A stretch of 64,000 nucleotides of DNA from Zhongshania sp. (GCF_029212375.1 NZ_JARGNU010000008.1:89344-153343), one strand, 5' to 3'. Shown: positions 53,073 through 61,531, counted from the stretch's first letter. Notes: a model not told the origin generated them from the sequence alone. Made by a program: numbers and translations.

Positions 53073-55829
53073 ATGGCTGGACTGAGTACAAACGCAAAAT
53101 GGACGTTGTGGCTGTCGTTAAGTGTATTTGTGACATCGGCCGCGCTGGCGGCGTCGAAGCCAAGCGAGCCTGCCGACGAAGAGGGCTTTACACCCCAACT
53201 GGAAGAGTTTTTGCCGGTGGTAGAAGTGCCACCGCCGCCGTCGCTGTTGCGCGCTGAGCAAATCAAAACAGAAACCTTCGATAGTTTTCCGCGTGGTGGC
53301 CCCGACAGCATTGCTGGGCTGGGCGACTGGTGGCTGTCTAACGGCAAGCTCTGTGTGGCGGTGAGCGATGTTGATCACAGCGCCGGTATTGTGGCCGGCG
53401 GTGGCACACTGATTGATGTTGGGCATTGCGACCTAGCGAATGACCAGTGGACTTACGCTAATATTCTTACTGGCTTGGCTAAGGAAACGGCAATTCCGGT
53501 TAGCGGAGTCAGTGCGGGTATTCGCGATGGCAGCGCTGAAATCACTACCGTAGGTGAGGCCGATGGTATCCGCCAGACGGTGGTCTATCGTTTGGCCGAG
53601 GGTGCCGACAAGCTCGATATTGACGTGATGATTGAGCGTATTGGCAAGGGCAAAGCGGTGCATATGAGTGGCCTCTTTACCCTGTATTCTCAGCGAGCAC
53701 TGACGCCCTTCAGCTTGTCTAGCTATGTGCCCGACGCCACGCTGGGCTTTGAGCACCCCGCGATTGACCGCAATAAAGTATCGTCTTTATTGGCTGGGCT
53801 GCTGCCCAGCGACTGGAATATTTTGGTGGGGGCAACAAGTTACGAAACGCAGGCGAGTTACGGCGTGCAACTATCATCGGCGGAGCTCATCACCAAAAAT
53901 GGCAGTCGCCAGCCGTTACCGCGCTTTTTAGCGGTCTTTCCAAATTACAGCTTACACGGCTGGATGAGTCGGCCGCTGTGGTTGCAGAGCGAACGCTTGA
54001 ATTGGTTGTCGATGCTTCAAAACCAATTTATGGATATTAAACCCGGCGAGAGATTGCTAGCCAAATTTAGTGTGCTGGTTGGCGATCGCAGTGATGTGGC
54101 CTCGATAAGCGATCAAATTTATCAAGGACCACTGCTGCGCGGTTACGCCAATGACAACTCCGTGTCGGTTGCTATTTGGGATCAAGATGATCGACCAGTG
54201 ACCCAAGGCCGAGTAGCCGAGGATGGTAGCTTTACAATTCGTCTGCCTAAGCACACACAGTGGGTGAAAATGCAGGCGACTTCGGCGTGGGGGCAAAAAA
54301 TTACCCGCGAACTGTCGTTGGCCGATGCCCGCAATGACAGCGGTCGTTGGGTGTTTAAAAAGAAAGGCCTGCTTAAGTTACCTCGCGATATTCCCATGAG
54401 TCTGTATTTTTTTGGGCTTGGCGATACCGTTACCCCAGAGTTTGGCAATGACTTATTAGGCTTTACTGAGGCGGGGGTGTCGCTGCCGGGCTCATTGCGG
54501 CGCAATAGGGTTGATCTTGCTGGGGTCGCCTCGGATCCACTGCAAATTGACTTGCCGCCGGGCCAGTATCGGGTGCTTGCCAGCCGTGGGCTCGAATACG
54601 ATGTAAAGGAGTACTTGCTTACAATTGTGGCGGGTAAAACCAGTCAATTGCCGATTATTGCTCCGCGCCAGATATGGCATAGCGACAATTGGCGCTCGGC
54701 CGACCTCCATGTACACAGTGGTGCCAGCTTCGATGCCATTCTGCCGTTTGATGAGCGCCTGCGTAGTTTTGTGGCGCAAGGTGCTGAGATTCTGGTGGCC
54801 AGTGAACATAATCGCTTAGTTGATTATCGCGATCGTGTTACTGCGATGGGGTTAGCTGGCCAAGTGCAAGTGATTGTGGGCGCTGAATTGACCGGTATGG
54901 CGCGTACCGCCAAAGCGCCTTATACCGTGGGGCATAGCAATGCCTTTCCGCTTAAAGCCAAACCGGCGGAGTTTGCTGGCGGAGTGCCTCCAGTTGAAAA
55001 TCGCAGCTTGGGTGAGGTTATTGCTGGGGTTCGGCAAGTTGCCCCCAAGGCCGTTTTTCAATTAAACCATCCCCGCGCAGCTGATCCTCTCGATGCCGAT
55101 TTGGCATTTTTTGATCACTTATCGCTGGGTAAAAATTATGACCCTAGGCAGAGTCTCGATAGCAGTAATAATGAAAGCCTGTTGGCGCCAGACCCCGTGT
55201 CGGGGTTTAGGGATATCGATTTTGATGTAATAGAAGTGCTCAACGGTGCAGAGTTTGCGGTTTATAGCCAAATTCGCGACGATTGGTTCTCGTTGTTAAA
55301 TCAGGGCGCGCGGCGCGCGGCTACCGGCAACAGCGATTCCCACGGTTTGCGTAATGTCGTTGCCGCGCCGCGCAATTATATTTATTTGCCGGCGGCGGGG
55401 AGCTTGCCGCTCGATGAGGACGTCTTAAGCGACGCGATTCGGGCTGGCCATAGCTTTATCACAACGGGCCCGCTATTGGCGGTGACCTTGCGCAGCGCTA
55501 GCGCAGAGGCGGGGCTGGGCGACATGTTTAACGGCGCACGGGGCGAGTTGCATGTGCAGATTGACGCCGCGCCGTGGGTTTCAGTGGATAAATTAACGGT
55601 GTGGGTTAACGGCAATATTTATCGTGAATTACATGTTACGGCAGGAGACCACAAGGTGATTGAATTAATCACCGACCGCGACGCGTATGTGGTGGTAGAG
55701 GTGACAGGGCAGCCGGGGCCCATTTTCCAATCGCTGATGCCCGGCCTAGCGCCTTTGGCGTTGAGCAATCCAATTTATATCGACGCCAATGGTGACGGCC
55801 AGTGGCGCGCTCCCGCTATAATGAACTAG
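53073..55829 (+). CDS. Secreted CehA/McbA-family PHP-type metallohydrolase
   Basis: A protein of 918 residues with a signal peptide (WTLWLSLSVFVTSAALAAS, about 9-27). A long N-terminal beta-rich part (30-530) precedes the PHP catalytic region: RSADLHVHSGASFDAILPFDERLRSFVAQGAEILVASEHN (metal ligands His, His, Glu, His), QLNHPRAADPLDADL, DVIEVLNG and GNSDSHGL. A C-terminal beta-domain with a calcium-type turn (DANGDGQW) closes it. CehA/McbA are carbamate hydrolases, but this protein is far longer and its substrate is unknown. It lies 6 nt after the MAPEG gene, so is probably co-transcribed. Confidence 0.88.
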   Translation: MAGLSTNAKWTLWLSLSVFVTSAALAASKPSEPADEEGFTPQLEEFLPVVEVPPPPSLLRAEQIKTETFDSFPRGGPDSIAGLGDWWLSNGKLCVAVSDVDHSAGIVAGGGTLIDVGHCDLANDQWTYANILTGLAKETAIPVSGVSAGIRDGSAEITTVGEADGIRQTVVYRLAEGADKLDIDVMIERIGKGKAVHMSGLFTLYSQRALTPFSLSSYVPDATLGFEHPAIDRNKVSSLLAGLLPSDWNILVGATSYETQASYGVQLSSAELITKNGSRQPLPRFLAVFPNYSLHGWMSRPLWLQSERLNWLSMLQNQFMDIKPGERLLAKFSVLVGDRSDVASISDQIYQGPLLRGYANDNSVSVAIWDQDDRPVTQGRVAEDGSFTIRLPKHTQWVKMQATSAWGQKITRELSLADARNDSGRWVFKKKGLLKLPRDIPMSLYFFGLGDTVTPEFGNDLLGFTEAGVSLPGSLRRNRVDLAGVASDPLQIDLPPGQYRVLASRGLEYDVKEYLLTIVAGKTSQLPIIAPRQIWHSDNWRSADLHVHSGASFDAILPFDERLRSFVAQGAEILVASEHNRLVDYRDRVTAMGLAGQVQVIVGAELTGMARTAKAPYTVGHSNAFPLKAKPAEFAGGVPPVENRSLGEVIAGVRQVAPKAVFQLNHPRAADPLDADLAFFDHLSLGKNYDPRQSLDSSNNESLLAPDPVSGFRDIDFDVIEVLNGAEFAVYSQIRDDWFSLLNQGARRAATGNSDSHGLRNVVAAPRNYIYLPAAGSLPLDEDVLSDAIRAGHSFITTGPLLAVTLRSASAEAGLGDMFNGARGELHVQIDAAPWVSVDKLTVWVNGNIYRELHVTAGDHKVIELITDRDAYVVVEVTGQPGPIFQSLMPGLAPLALSNPIYIDANGDGQWRAPAIMN

Positions 55830-55986
55830 TCTATTACTCGCATTGTCATAGTCGGCGAAGTAGTTGTGTGGCAAGTTCATGGCAATAAGGGGTTTAATGC
55901 CGTGAATAGTGGGGTGTTTTTTAGTTAGTAGCCTGTGTCATGATAAGGCAATACCGTTTGATGAAATTGAACTAGGGGGTTCACCA

Positions 55987-56655
55987 ATGAATATTTCTAT
56001 TAAAGCCGGCCGCTGGACGGCACTGTTGATTGCAACTGTTTTTGCCACCGCTTGTAGTATCGACCCGTATACCGGCGAAGAAAAAACCAGTAATACCGCG
56101 AAGGGCGCTGGTTGGGGTGCATTAGGCGGTGCTGTGCTAGGCGCTGCGGTATCAAGTAAAGATGACCGTAAAAAAGGTGCCTTGCAGGGCGCGGTAGTTG
56201 GCGCCGCAGCGGGCGGTGGCTACGGTTATTATATGGATCGTCAGGAAGCAAAATTGCGCGCACGCTTAGAAGGCACAGGTGTTCGTGTTGAACGCGTTGG
56301 CGACAATATTAAACTGATTATGCCTGGCAACATCACCTTTGACACTAGCAGTTCTGCTATTAAAGGCGGCTTTCACAGTGTGCTAGACAGCGTAGTACTG
56401 GTGGCCAAAGAATTTGATAAGACGCTGATGCAAATTAATGGTTACACTGATTCTACCGGTTCGTTCCAAACCAACCAGTCATTGTCTGAGCAGCGCGCCA
56501 GCAGTGTTGGTCGTTACTTTATGAACCAAGGTGTGGCTGCTAGCCGTATTCGCACCTCTGGCTACGGTCCTCGTGATCCGATTGCCGACAACAGCACTGC
56601 GTCAGGCCGCGAGCAGAACCGCCGCGTTGAAATTGAAATGCTGCCTACTCAGTAA
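55987..56655 (+). CDS. OmpA-family lipoprotein with glycine zipper (YiaD-like)
   Basis: A lipoprotein of 222 residues. The signal is ALLIATVFATACSID with the lipid Cys near residue 23. A glycine-zipper segment follows (GAGWGALGGAVLGAAVSSKDDRKKGALQGAVVGAAAGGGYG, about 38-78). The C-terminal OmpA domain (about 115-222) has INGYTDSTGSFQTNQSLSEQRASSVGRYFMNQGVAASRI and NRRVEIEM. CTAGGGGGTTCACCA precedes the ATG at 55987; the frame is open to 55909 without signal. It anchors the outer membrane to peptidoglycan. A terminator follows. Confidence 0.92.
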   Translation: MNISIKAGRWTALLIATVFATACSIDPYTGEEKTSNTAKGAGWGALGGAVLGAAVSSKDDRKKGALQGAVVGAAAGGGYGYYMDRQEAKLRARLEGTGVRVERVGDNIKLIMPGNITFDTSSSAIKGGFHSVLDSVVLVAKEFDKTLMQINGYTDSTGSFQTNQSLSEQRASSVGRYFMNQGVAASRIRTSGYGPRDPIADNSTASGREQNRRVEIEMLPTQ

Positions 56656-56672
56656 GCACATTGACGCAATGC

Positions 56673-56702
56673 AGGGGCGCCCTTTATGGTGCCCCTTTTT
56701 TA
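56673..56702 (+). terminator. Intrinsic terminator after the OmpA lipoprotein gene
   Basis: AGGGGCGCC pairs with GGTGCCCCT around CTTTAT, followed by a T-run, 18 nt after the stop. Confidence 0.85.
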
Positions 56703-56736
56703 TGCCTGAAGTAAATTTTTTAGGATGGTGGTAACG

Positions 56737-57201
56737 ATGAAAATAAAAACGTGGTTGGTGATTTTAGCGGCCGTGCTTATGTCGGCATGTGCGGCATTCA
56801 ATCCGCTTGAAAAGCCCCAGGTTGCGATTACCCATATTAAAATGGCCCCGGCCAATGGGTTGCAGCAGCGTTTATTGGTGGGCCTGCAATTGGACAACCC
56901 CAATAGTTTTGCCTTGAATTTGGGCCGCTTGCGCTATCAGCTGAGTTTGCAGGGCCAGGCTTTGGCCGGTGGCAGTTTGAATGAGTCTTTCAGTTTGCCC
57001 GCCAATGGCCGTACCGAGATTGTGGTGCCAGTAGAGGTGAATTTACTCAGCGGCTTGGGCGTGTTGCGGGCGATTATGGGCAGTATGCAGTCTGATTTGG
57101 ACTACCAGCTCAGCTTAACCACTGCAGTAGAAAACTTTGGTTTGGGTGATATCACTATCAATAAAAAGGGTAAGGTTGGCTTGGGTTCAACGGCACCCTA
57201 A
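56737..57201 (+). CDS. LEA type 2 (WHy) domain lipoprotein
   Basis: A protein of 154 residues. The signal is WLVILAAVLMSACAAF with lipobox Cys near residue 18. The remaining part is a LEA-2/WHy domain: VGLQLDNPNSFALNLGRLRYQLSLQGQALAGGSLNESFSLPANGRTEIVVPVEVNLL. Such proteins help with desiccation and envelope stress, and bacterial ones sit in the periplasm. The ATG at 56737 was preferred; an in-frame ATG at 56725 is only 12 nt upstream. It converges with the ParA gene. Confidence 0.9.
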   Translation: MKIKTWLVILAAVLMSACAAFNPLEKPQVAITHIKMAPANGLQQRLLVGLQLDNPNSFALNLGRLRYQLSLQGQALAGGSLNESFSLPANGRTEIVVPVEVNLLSGLGVLRAIMGSMQSDLDYQLSLTTAVENFGLGDITINKKGKVGLGSTAP

Positions 57202-57222
57202 TACTAGAGTGCCGTGCAGCGT

Positions 57223-58020
57223 TTAAGCGCTGCGAGCGGCACTGCTGGTGTTACTGCCACTTAAACTGTCGTGCAGGCTCAGCAATTGCTGGGTGAGTTT
57301 GTGCGAGGGCGCGAAATGAATCATCGGGCTTTGCCTGCTGCGAGATTCTTTCATTTTGACCGAACTGCTTAGGTATTGCTCAAAAATAGGCAGGCCGCTT
57401 TCCTTCATGCTTTCAATTAATTGAGTGGGTAAGCTCGCTTGAGATTGGAACTGATTAACCACAATGCCCTCTAGGCTGAGCTCGGGGTTGTGGTCTTCGC
57501 GAATTTCTTCCACGGTTTCCATTAGGCCCATTAATGCGCCCTGTGAAAAGCTGTCGCAGTCAAAGGGTATCAGCAGTGAATCGGCGGCAATCAAGGCCGA
57601 GCGGCTGTAAAAGTTGAGAGCCGGCGGCGTATCAATATAAATGTGTTCGTACTCGGCCTGCAGCTTGTTTAGGGCATCGCGCAGCTTATAAATTTTGTGG
57701 CGAGTTTCTAGCTCACGCTCAAGTACTGCCAATTCGGGGTGCGAGGGCATTAGGTAGAGGTTTTCGAATTCGGTTTCGTATATGCAGTCTGCCGCTTCTT
57801 TGCTTTTGCCAAACAAAGACAGTTTTTGTTTAAAGAAGTCGGCGGCATTGTCTTCTAAATCCCGAAATTGGGCGCCGATTAGGTATTCACTGCTATTACC
57901 TTGAATATCTAAGTCAATAACCAGTGTTTTAAAGCCTTTCCATGCACTGATTGCTGCTAAATTACAGGTGATACTGGTTTTGCCAACACCACCTTTCTGG
58001 TTAAAGATCACCCGTTTCAT
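57223..58020 (-). CDS. ParA-family ATPase
   Basis: A deviant-Walker ATPase of 265 residues. Walker A' FNQKGGVGKTSITCNLAA is near 5-22, Walker A'-proximal LVIDLDIQGNSSEYL near 35-49, and YIDTPPALNFYSRSALIAADSLLIPFDCDSFSQGALMGL near 120-158. CAGGACAGAGCC precedes the ATG at 58020. No ParB gene is beside it, so it is an orphan ParA-like positioning protein, not the chromosome partition locus. It lies 92 nt downstream of the DUF1145 gene on the same strand. Confidence 0.92.
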   Translation of the reverse strand: MKRVIFNQKGGVGKTSITCNLAAISAWKGFKTLVIDLDIQGNSSEYLIGAQFRDLEDNAADFFKQKLSLFGKSKEAADCIYETEFENLYLMPSHPELAVLERELETRHKIYKLRDALNKLQAEYEHIYIDTPPALNFYSRSALIAADSLLIPFDCDSFSQGALMGLMETVEEIREDHNPELSLEGIVVNQFQSQASLPTQLIESMKESGLPIFEQYLSSSVKMKESRSRQSPMIHFAPSHKLTQQLLSLHDSLSGSNTSSAARSA

Positions 58021-58112
58021 GGCTCTGTCCTGAGAAATTTTGCTAAAAATGAATCCTAGCAGCTCTCGTGCCACGGTGCTATGACCGGTCGCTGGCCTTG
58101 GCGGGTACACGC

Positions 58113-58367
58113 TTAACGCTTTTTGCCTATCCATTCACCAGTGCGCAACACCCCAAAGAGCATCACCACTAAATAGCCTTCGGCGGGTTTGGAATAGTTG
58201 GCGCGCACATGCTTGCGGAAAATAACACACTCAATCATATGAACTACGGCAAAAGTGACACCGGTCCACTGCAGCCACGCACTGTATTCGCCTAATAGTG
58301 GAAAGTGGGAGTTCACCGCAAAACCTAGCCAAAAAACCAACATCAATACTTTGCCAAAATTATTCAT
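58113..58367 (-). CDS. DUF1145 membrane protein
   Basis: A protein of 84 residues with two or three hydrophobic helices (VLMLVFWLGFAVNSHFPL, WLQWTGVTFAVVHMIECVIF and VVMLFGVLRTGEWI). It fits the short DUF1145 family of gammaproteobacterial inner-membrane proteins of unknown function. The ATG at 58367 is not preceded by a clear ribosome site. It is divergent from the riboflavin synthase paralogue. Confidence 0.85.
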   Translation of the reverse strand: MNNFGKVLMLVFWLGFAVNSHFPLLGEYSAWLQWTGVTFAVVHMIECVIFRKHVRANYSKPAEGYLVVMLFGVLRTGEWIGKKR

Positions 58368-58473
58368 AGTATGGCGATACCTTGTCCTTATTGTTGGACG
58401 AGCATAATGCGGGATTGGTGGCAGGGCTTCAATATTAAGTTAAAATCCCGTAACACAAATTAGGTGCAACATT

Positions 58474-59091
58474 ATGTATACGGGAATTGTTCACGGGGCT
58501 TATCCACTGGCGTCTGTGGTGCGTAAAACCGGTCTACACCAGCTATTTATTGAATTGCCGCCGGTACTGCTAGAAGACTTACAAATTGGCGCCAGCGTCG
58601 GTTTAGACGGTGTTTGCATGACCGTAACCAAGATTAACGGCCAGCGCGTTAGCTTTGACGCCATGCAGGAAACACTCAATTTAACGACTTTGGGCGGCTT
58701 GGTCGGCGGTGATTTGGTGAATGTTGAGCGCTCAGCAAAGCAGGGCGCGGAAATTGGGGGCCATAATATTTCTGGCCATATTGACGGCTGTGCGGAGATT
58801 ATTGCCATTGAGCAAACCGAAAATAATTGCAGCCTGCATTTTCGCCTGCCATCGCAGTTGAGTAAGTATGTATTTAAAAAAGGCTTTATTGGGGTCAATG
58901 GCTGTAGTTTGACGGTGGCCGATTATCAGCGCAATGAGGCCTGCTTTACCGTGTGCTTGATCCCCGAAACCCTGCGAGTGACGAATTTGGGTGCCAAGCA
59001 GATTGGTGACAGGGTAAATATTGAGGTAGATCGCCAAACCCAAGTCATTGTGGATACGGTAGAGCGAGTTTTGGCTGAGCGCGAGCTTTAA
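58474..59091 (+). CDS. Riboflavin synthase alpha-chain paralogue
   Basis: A protein of 205 residues made of two lumazine-binding repeats (1-95 and 98-190). It begins MYTGIVHG where riboflavin synthase begins MFTGIV, so the catalytic Phe2 is Tyr. Cys48 (GVCMTV), His97/His102 (GGHNISGHID) and GCSLTV are kept, so lumazine binding is likely and activity possible. The usual neighbours ribD, ribBA and ribH are absent. It could be a second riboflavin synthase or a lumazine/riboflavin-binding protein. Confidence 0.85.
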   Translation: MYTGIVHGAYPLASVVRKTGLHQLFIELPPVLLEDLQIGASVGLDGVCMTVTKINGQRVSFDAMQETLNLTTLGGLVGGDLVNVERSAKQGAEIGGHNISGHIDGCAEIIAIEQTENNCSLHFRLPSQLSKYVFKKGFIGVNGCSLTVADYQRNEACFTVCLIPETLRVTNLGAKQIGDRVNIEVDRQTQVIVDTVERVLAEREL

Positions 59092-59191
59092 CGATTAAGG
59101 TGTGCTGCTGAGGGCTTGTGTATATGGCTCGCGCAGCGTAAAAAGTAATAGCTCAGAGTTCCAGTCCCTGTCATAGGAATACTGCTTTACT

Positions 59192-59392
59192 ATGGATCAT
59201 ATCCCCTCTATCAGTGCGCGAATTTTGCTATTGCAGATTCGCCACCGTGCATTAGACGAAAAAATAAGCGAATTGGCAGCCAATCCCTATCAAAATCAAT
59301 TATTACTGCAGCGCCTTAAAAAGGAAAAACTGCGTATTAAAGACGATATAGAGCTGCTAAAGGATGATTTGATACCAGATTTAGATGCGTAA
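59192..59392 (+). CDS. YdcH/DUF465-like small protein
   Basis: A protein of 66 residues, one helical hairpin: ILLLQIRHRALDEKISELAANPYQNQLLLQRLKKEKLRIKDDIELL. The HRALDEKI and LKKEKLRIKDDI parts are the DUF465 signature. Function unknown. It is the last gene before the sRNA locus at 59.43 kb. Confidence 0.88.
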   Translation: MDHIPSISARILLLQIRHRALDEKISELAANPYQNQLLLQRLKKEKLRIKDDIELLKDDLIPDLDA

Positions 59393-59429
59393 CAGCCCAT
59401 GGCCTATGTTTTATCTTGGTCATTATTGT

Positions 59430-59447
59430 TGTGAGATATATCTCACA
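59430..59447. promoter_or_regulatory. GacA/UvrY box, 18-bp perfect palindrome
   Basis: TGTGAGATATATCTCACA fits the GacA/UvrY/LetA binding pattern TGTRAG-N6-CTYACA (E. coli UvrY and Pseudomonas GacA sites). It lies about 60 bp upstream of the predicted start of the sRNA below, with CATAAT (59491-59496) as -10. A CRP site was excluded because TGTGA and TCACA are 8, not 6, bp apart. Confidence 0.7.
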
Positions 59448-59501
59448 CCCAGCGTCGGTGTTTTCCACTGTTGAATCATTTAGAAAGGGGCATAATAGCC
59501 A

Positions 59502-59593
59502 TTGTCAGGATGACTTAGGCATTCAACGGATTGAATGCGACATTGGATGTTAAAATTCTAAAAACCGGAGCAATTCATTGCTCCGGTTTTTTT
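59502..59593 (+). ncRNA. Probable CsrA/RsmA-sequestering small RNA (RsmY/RsmZ-like)
   Basis: About 92 nt, with no open frame. Three hairpins place GGA in the loop: GTCA-GGA-TGAC (59504-59514); an 8-bp perfect stem GCATTCAA/TTGAATGC with loop CGGA (59519-59538); and ACA-TTGGA-TGT (59540-59550). It ends in an intrinsic terminator, AACCGGAGCAA/TTGCTCCGGTT around TTCA with a T-run (59560-59593). GGA in hairpin loops is the CsrA/RsmA binding determinant, and the 5' GTCAGGA resembles that of pseudomonad RsmY. Upstream lie a -10 (CATAAT) with a poor -35, and a GacA box, as expected of a Gac-activated promoter. The start site is an estimate. Alternatives: another terminator-bearing sRNA. Confidence 0.7.
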
Positions 59594-59655
59594 ATGCATT
59601 GAGCTTTTCCGTTCGCTTGCTTAAGCTCGGCGTTTTTCCATAGGCCCAAGCTGGT

Positions 59656-60447
59656 ATGACCGACCGTAATTTTGATGGCATTGCTGAGCGCTTCCGTAAA
59701 AATATTTATGGCAACCCCAAGGGTGAGCTGCGCTTAGCGCTGTGTTGGCGCGAGTTATTAGCCAAGGTGCCAGCCCTTAACGAGAGCGTGCTGCCCAGTG
59801 GGCAGGCAATGAGCGTGTGGGACGCCGGCGGTGGCTTGGGGCAAATGAGTATTCGCCTTGCTGAATGTGGCCACCAAGTATTATTGAACGATGTGTCGGC
59901 GGATATGCTGGCGATCGCCGAGGCTGATATTGCGGCGGCGGGGGTGGCCGACCGAGTTGTTCTGCACCATGCGGCAATTCAAGATTTAGCTACTGCTGAG
60001 CATCGCGAGGCTTTTGACCTAGTGCTGTGTCACGCGGTGCTAGAGTGGGTAAAAGAGCCAGAGGATATTATTGCGGCGCTAGTTGCCGGTATGCGTCCCG
60101 GCGCGTATTTGTCGTTAATGTTTTACAACCTAAATGCCCTGATTATTAGCAATATGGCCAAGGGCAATTTATATAAGCTTCGCGATCGTGATTTTGCCGG
60201 CCATCCAGGCGGGCTTACCCCGCCGGCGCCGCGTCAGCCCCAAGAGATGATGGCCATCCTGGAAGCTGCTGGTTTAGAGATTGTCGCTAAACGAGGTATT
60301 CGCTTGGTTTACGACTTAATGCCACGCGCGGTGCGCGCCGAACGCAGCGTGCCGGATGTGCTAGCCCTAGAGTGGCAGTATGGCGCGGAAGAGCCCTTTT
60401 GGGCGCTGGGCCGCTATGTGCACTTGCTGTGTCGGCGACCCATCTGA
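59656..60447 (+). CDS. cmoM: tRNA 5-carboxymethoxyuridine methyltransferase CmoM
   Basis: A SAM-dependent methyltransferase of 263 residues that forms the methyl ester of cmo5U34 in tRNA. The N-terminal DRNFDGIAERFRKNIYGNPKGELR is diagnostic. The SAM motif is VWDAGGGLGQMSIRLAE near 54-70, then LLNDVSADMLAIAE, LVLCHAVLEWVKEP and LSLMFYNLNALIISNMAKGN. No strong ribosome site is seen before the ATG. It is transcribed away from the sRNA terminator, which separates it from the YdcH gene. Confidence 0.94.
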   Translation: MTDRNFDGIAERFRKNIYGNPKGELRLALCWRELLAKVPALNESVLPSGQAMSVWDAGGGLGQMSIRLAECGHQVLLNDVSADMLAIAEADIAAAGVADRVVLHHAAIQDLATAEHREAFDLVLCHAVLEWVKEPEDIIAALVAGMRPGAYLSLMFYNLNALIISNMAKGNLYKLRDRDFAGHPGGLTPPAPRQPQEMMAILEAAGLEIVAKRGIRLVYDLMPRAVRAERSVPDVLALEWQYGAEEPFWALGRYVHLLCRRPI

Positions 60448-60480
60448 GTTTTGGGTTTGTTGCTGCAGTCGTTCAGTCTG

Positions 60481-60942
60481 TTAGGCGTTGCGAAATTGAA
60501 TGCCCAGCTTTTGGTAAAGTGCGCCAAGAATCCACAGTGGTCCGATCAGTAAAAACAATATATTGGTAAAAAATGAAGGCTGCTGAGCCTCGGCTTTGTG
60601 CCCAATAAACTGCATTATCCAGGCAAGAATCCATATTGCTCCAGCTGGTATCCACAGTGCCAAGGGCACGTACAGTTGATAGAGCATAATGCCCGCGGCA
60701 ATGAGAATGACAAATGGCAGCATACCCAGCGCTAGGCGGCCAGATAGATAGCCATAGAAAAACATCGAGCCAATGAGCAGAATTTGGCCGAGATTTATCA
60801 TAGTGGTAGGAATAGTCACTAACCATAGCAAAGCTACAGTGCACACCGCGATTGCAGGCACGCACCACAGATGAATGGCTTTATTGCGAGGGTTTTGGTG
60901 TGAAGCGTCGTATTCGTCTAGCCACTGATTTAGGGTGCGCAC
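60481..60942 (-). CDS. DUF962 (Mpo1-like) membrane protein
   Basis: A protein of 153 residues with four hydrophobic helices between 25 and 145. It has the family motifs LDEYDASHQNPRNKAIHLWCVP (His residues) and FIGHKAEAQQPSFFTNILFLLIGPLWIL. Mpo1 of yeast is an Fe2+ dioxygenase in fatty acid alpha-oxidation, and bacterial homologues are thought to be similar. It converges with cmoM. Role in this organism not shown. Confidence 0.88.
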   Translation of the reverse strand: MRTLNQWLDEYDASHQNPRNKAIHLWCVPAIAVCTVALLWLVTIPTTMINLGQILLIGSMFFYGYLSGRLALGMLPFVILIAAGIMLYQLYVPLALWIPAGAIWILAWIMQFIGHKAEAQQPSFFTNILFLLIGPLWILGALYQKLGIQFRNA

Positions 60943-61032
60943 AGCGGTATTCTCCTGCCGAGTGATAGACGCCTAAAGTAGGTTAAGCCTCACTTGTCGT
61001 CAATGGCCGAATTGACAAGGGTAGTTGGCTGC

Positions 61033-61401
61033 TCAGTTCAATTCGATGCGAATAAACGCGCGGCTCTTTTTGCGGCCACTAATGCTCGCCCCGATATTTA
61101 ATACCCACATTTGCCAGCCGTATTTCTTTGTCAGGCTTCGGTGAGCGGTGATGCTTTCCGCGGCTTCAAGTAAATAGGCGCGGGCGTCGATATCATCGCC
61201 AAAACGTTTGCCGCTTACTGTGCAGGGTGCGACTTTGCATTCGCTAAAATTTCGCAGGCGTTTTACTTTACCGGCCTCGCCAGCCGAGTAGGCATACAGT
61301 GTATGTTCGTCACCCGAGCACCAAACTGGTGTTGCAACAAAGCTACCGTCGCGCTTTTTGGTGCTGAATAAAATGTAGCTGGATTGGAATAGGTGCTTCA
61401 T
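61033..61401 (-). CDS. PPOX-class flavin/F420-type oxidoreductase family protein
   Basis: A protein of 122 residues of the split-barrel PPOX family: SSYILFSTKKRDGSFVATPVWCSGDEHTLYAYSAGEAGKVKRLRNFSECKVAPCTVSGKRFGDDIDARAYLLEA. Such proteins bind FMN, heme or F420; gammaproteobacteria lack F420, so FMN is more probable. It is monocistronic and lies 90 nt downstream of the DUF962 gene's start. Substrate unknown. Confidence 0.87.
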   Translation of the reverse strand: MKHLFQSSYILFSTKKRDGSFVATPVWCSGDEHTLYAYSAGEAGKVKRLRNFSECKVAPCTVSGKRFGDDIDARAYLLEAAESITAHRSLTKKYGWQMWVLNIGASISGRKKSRAFIRIELN

Positions 61402-61502
61402 ATTGGCAGTTTCAACTAGGCGGCTTTATAGCGGAGCTGGCAGTGTGGCGCGGGTTAATAAGCTTGGCAAGGCTCTGTTACGTTTTGCGCTAGTTTACGC
61501 AA

Positions 61503-61531
61503 AACTGTCGGCGTTGTTGTTGCCGACAGTT
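61503..61531 (-). terminator. 10-bp hairpin after the 41-codon gene
   Basis: AACTGTCGGC (61503-61512) and GCCGACAGTT (61522-61531) pair around GTTGTTGTT. On the minus strand TTTTGCG follows, a weak U-tract. It sits about 50 nt past the stop of the small gene at 61579. Confidence 0.5.

Noticed and set aside
57223-58020. Chromosome partition locus parAB
   Set aside because: No parB, no rnpA/gid genes and no parS-like repeats are nearby; the ParA stands alone.
59430-59447. TGTGAGATATATCTCACA as a CRP site
   Set aside because: The CRP consensus needs 6 bp between TGTGA and TCACA; here there are 8. The GacA pattern TGTRAG-N6-CTYACA fits exactly.
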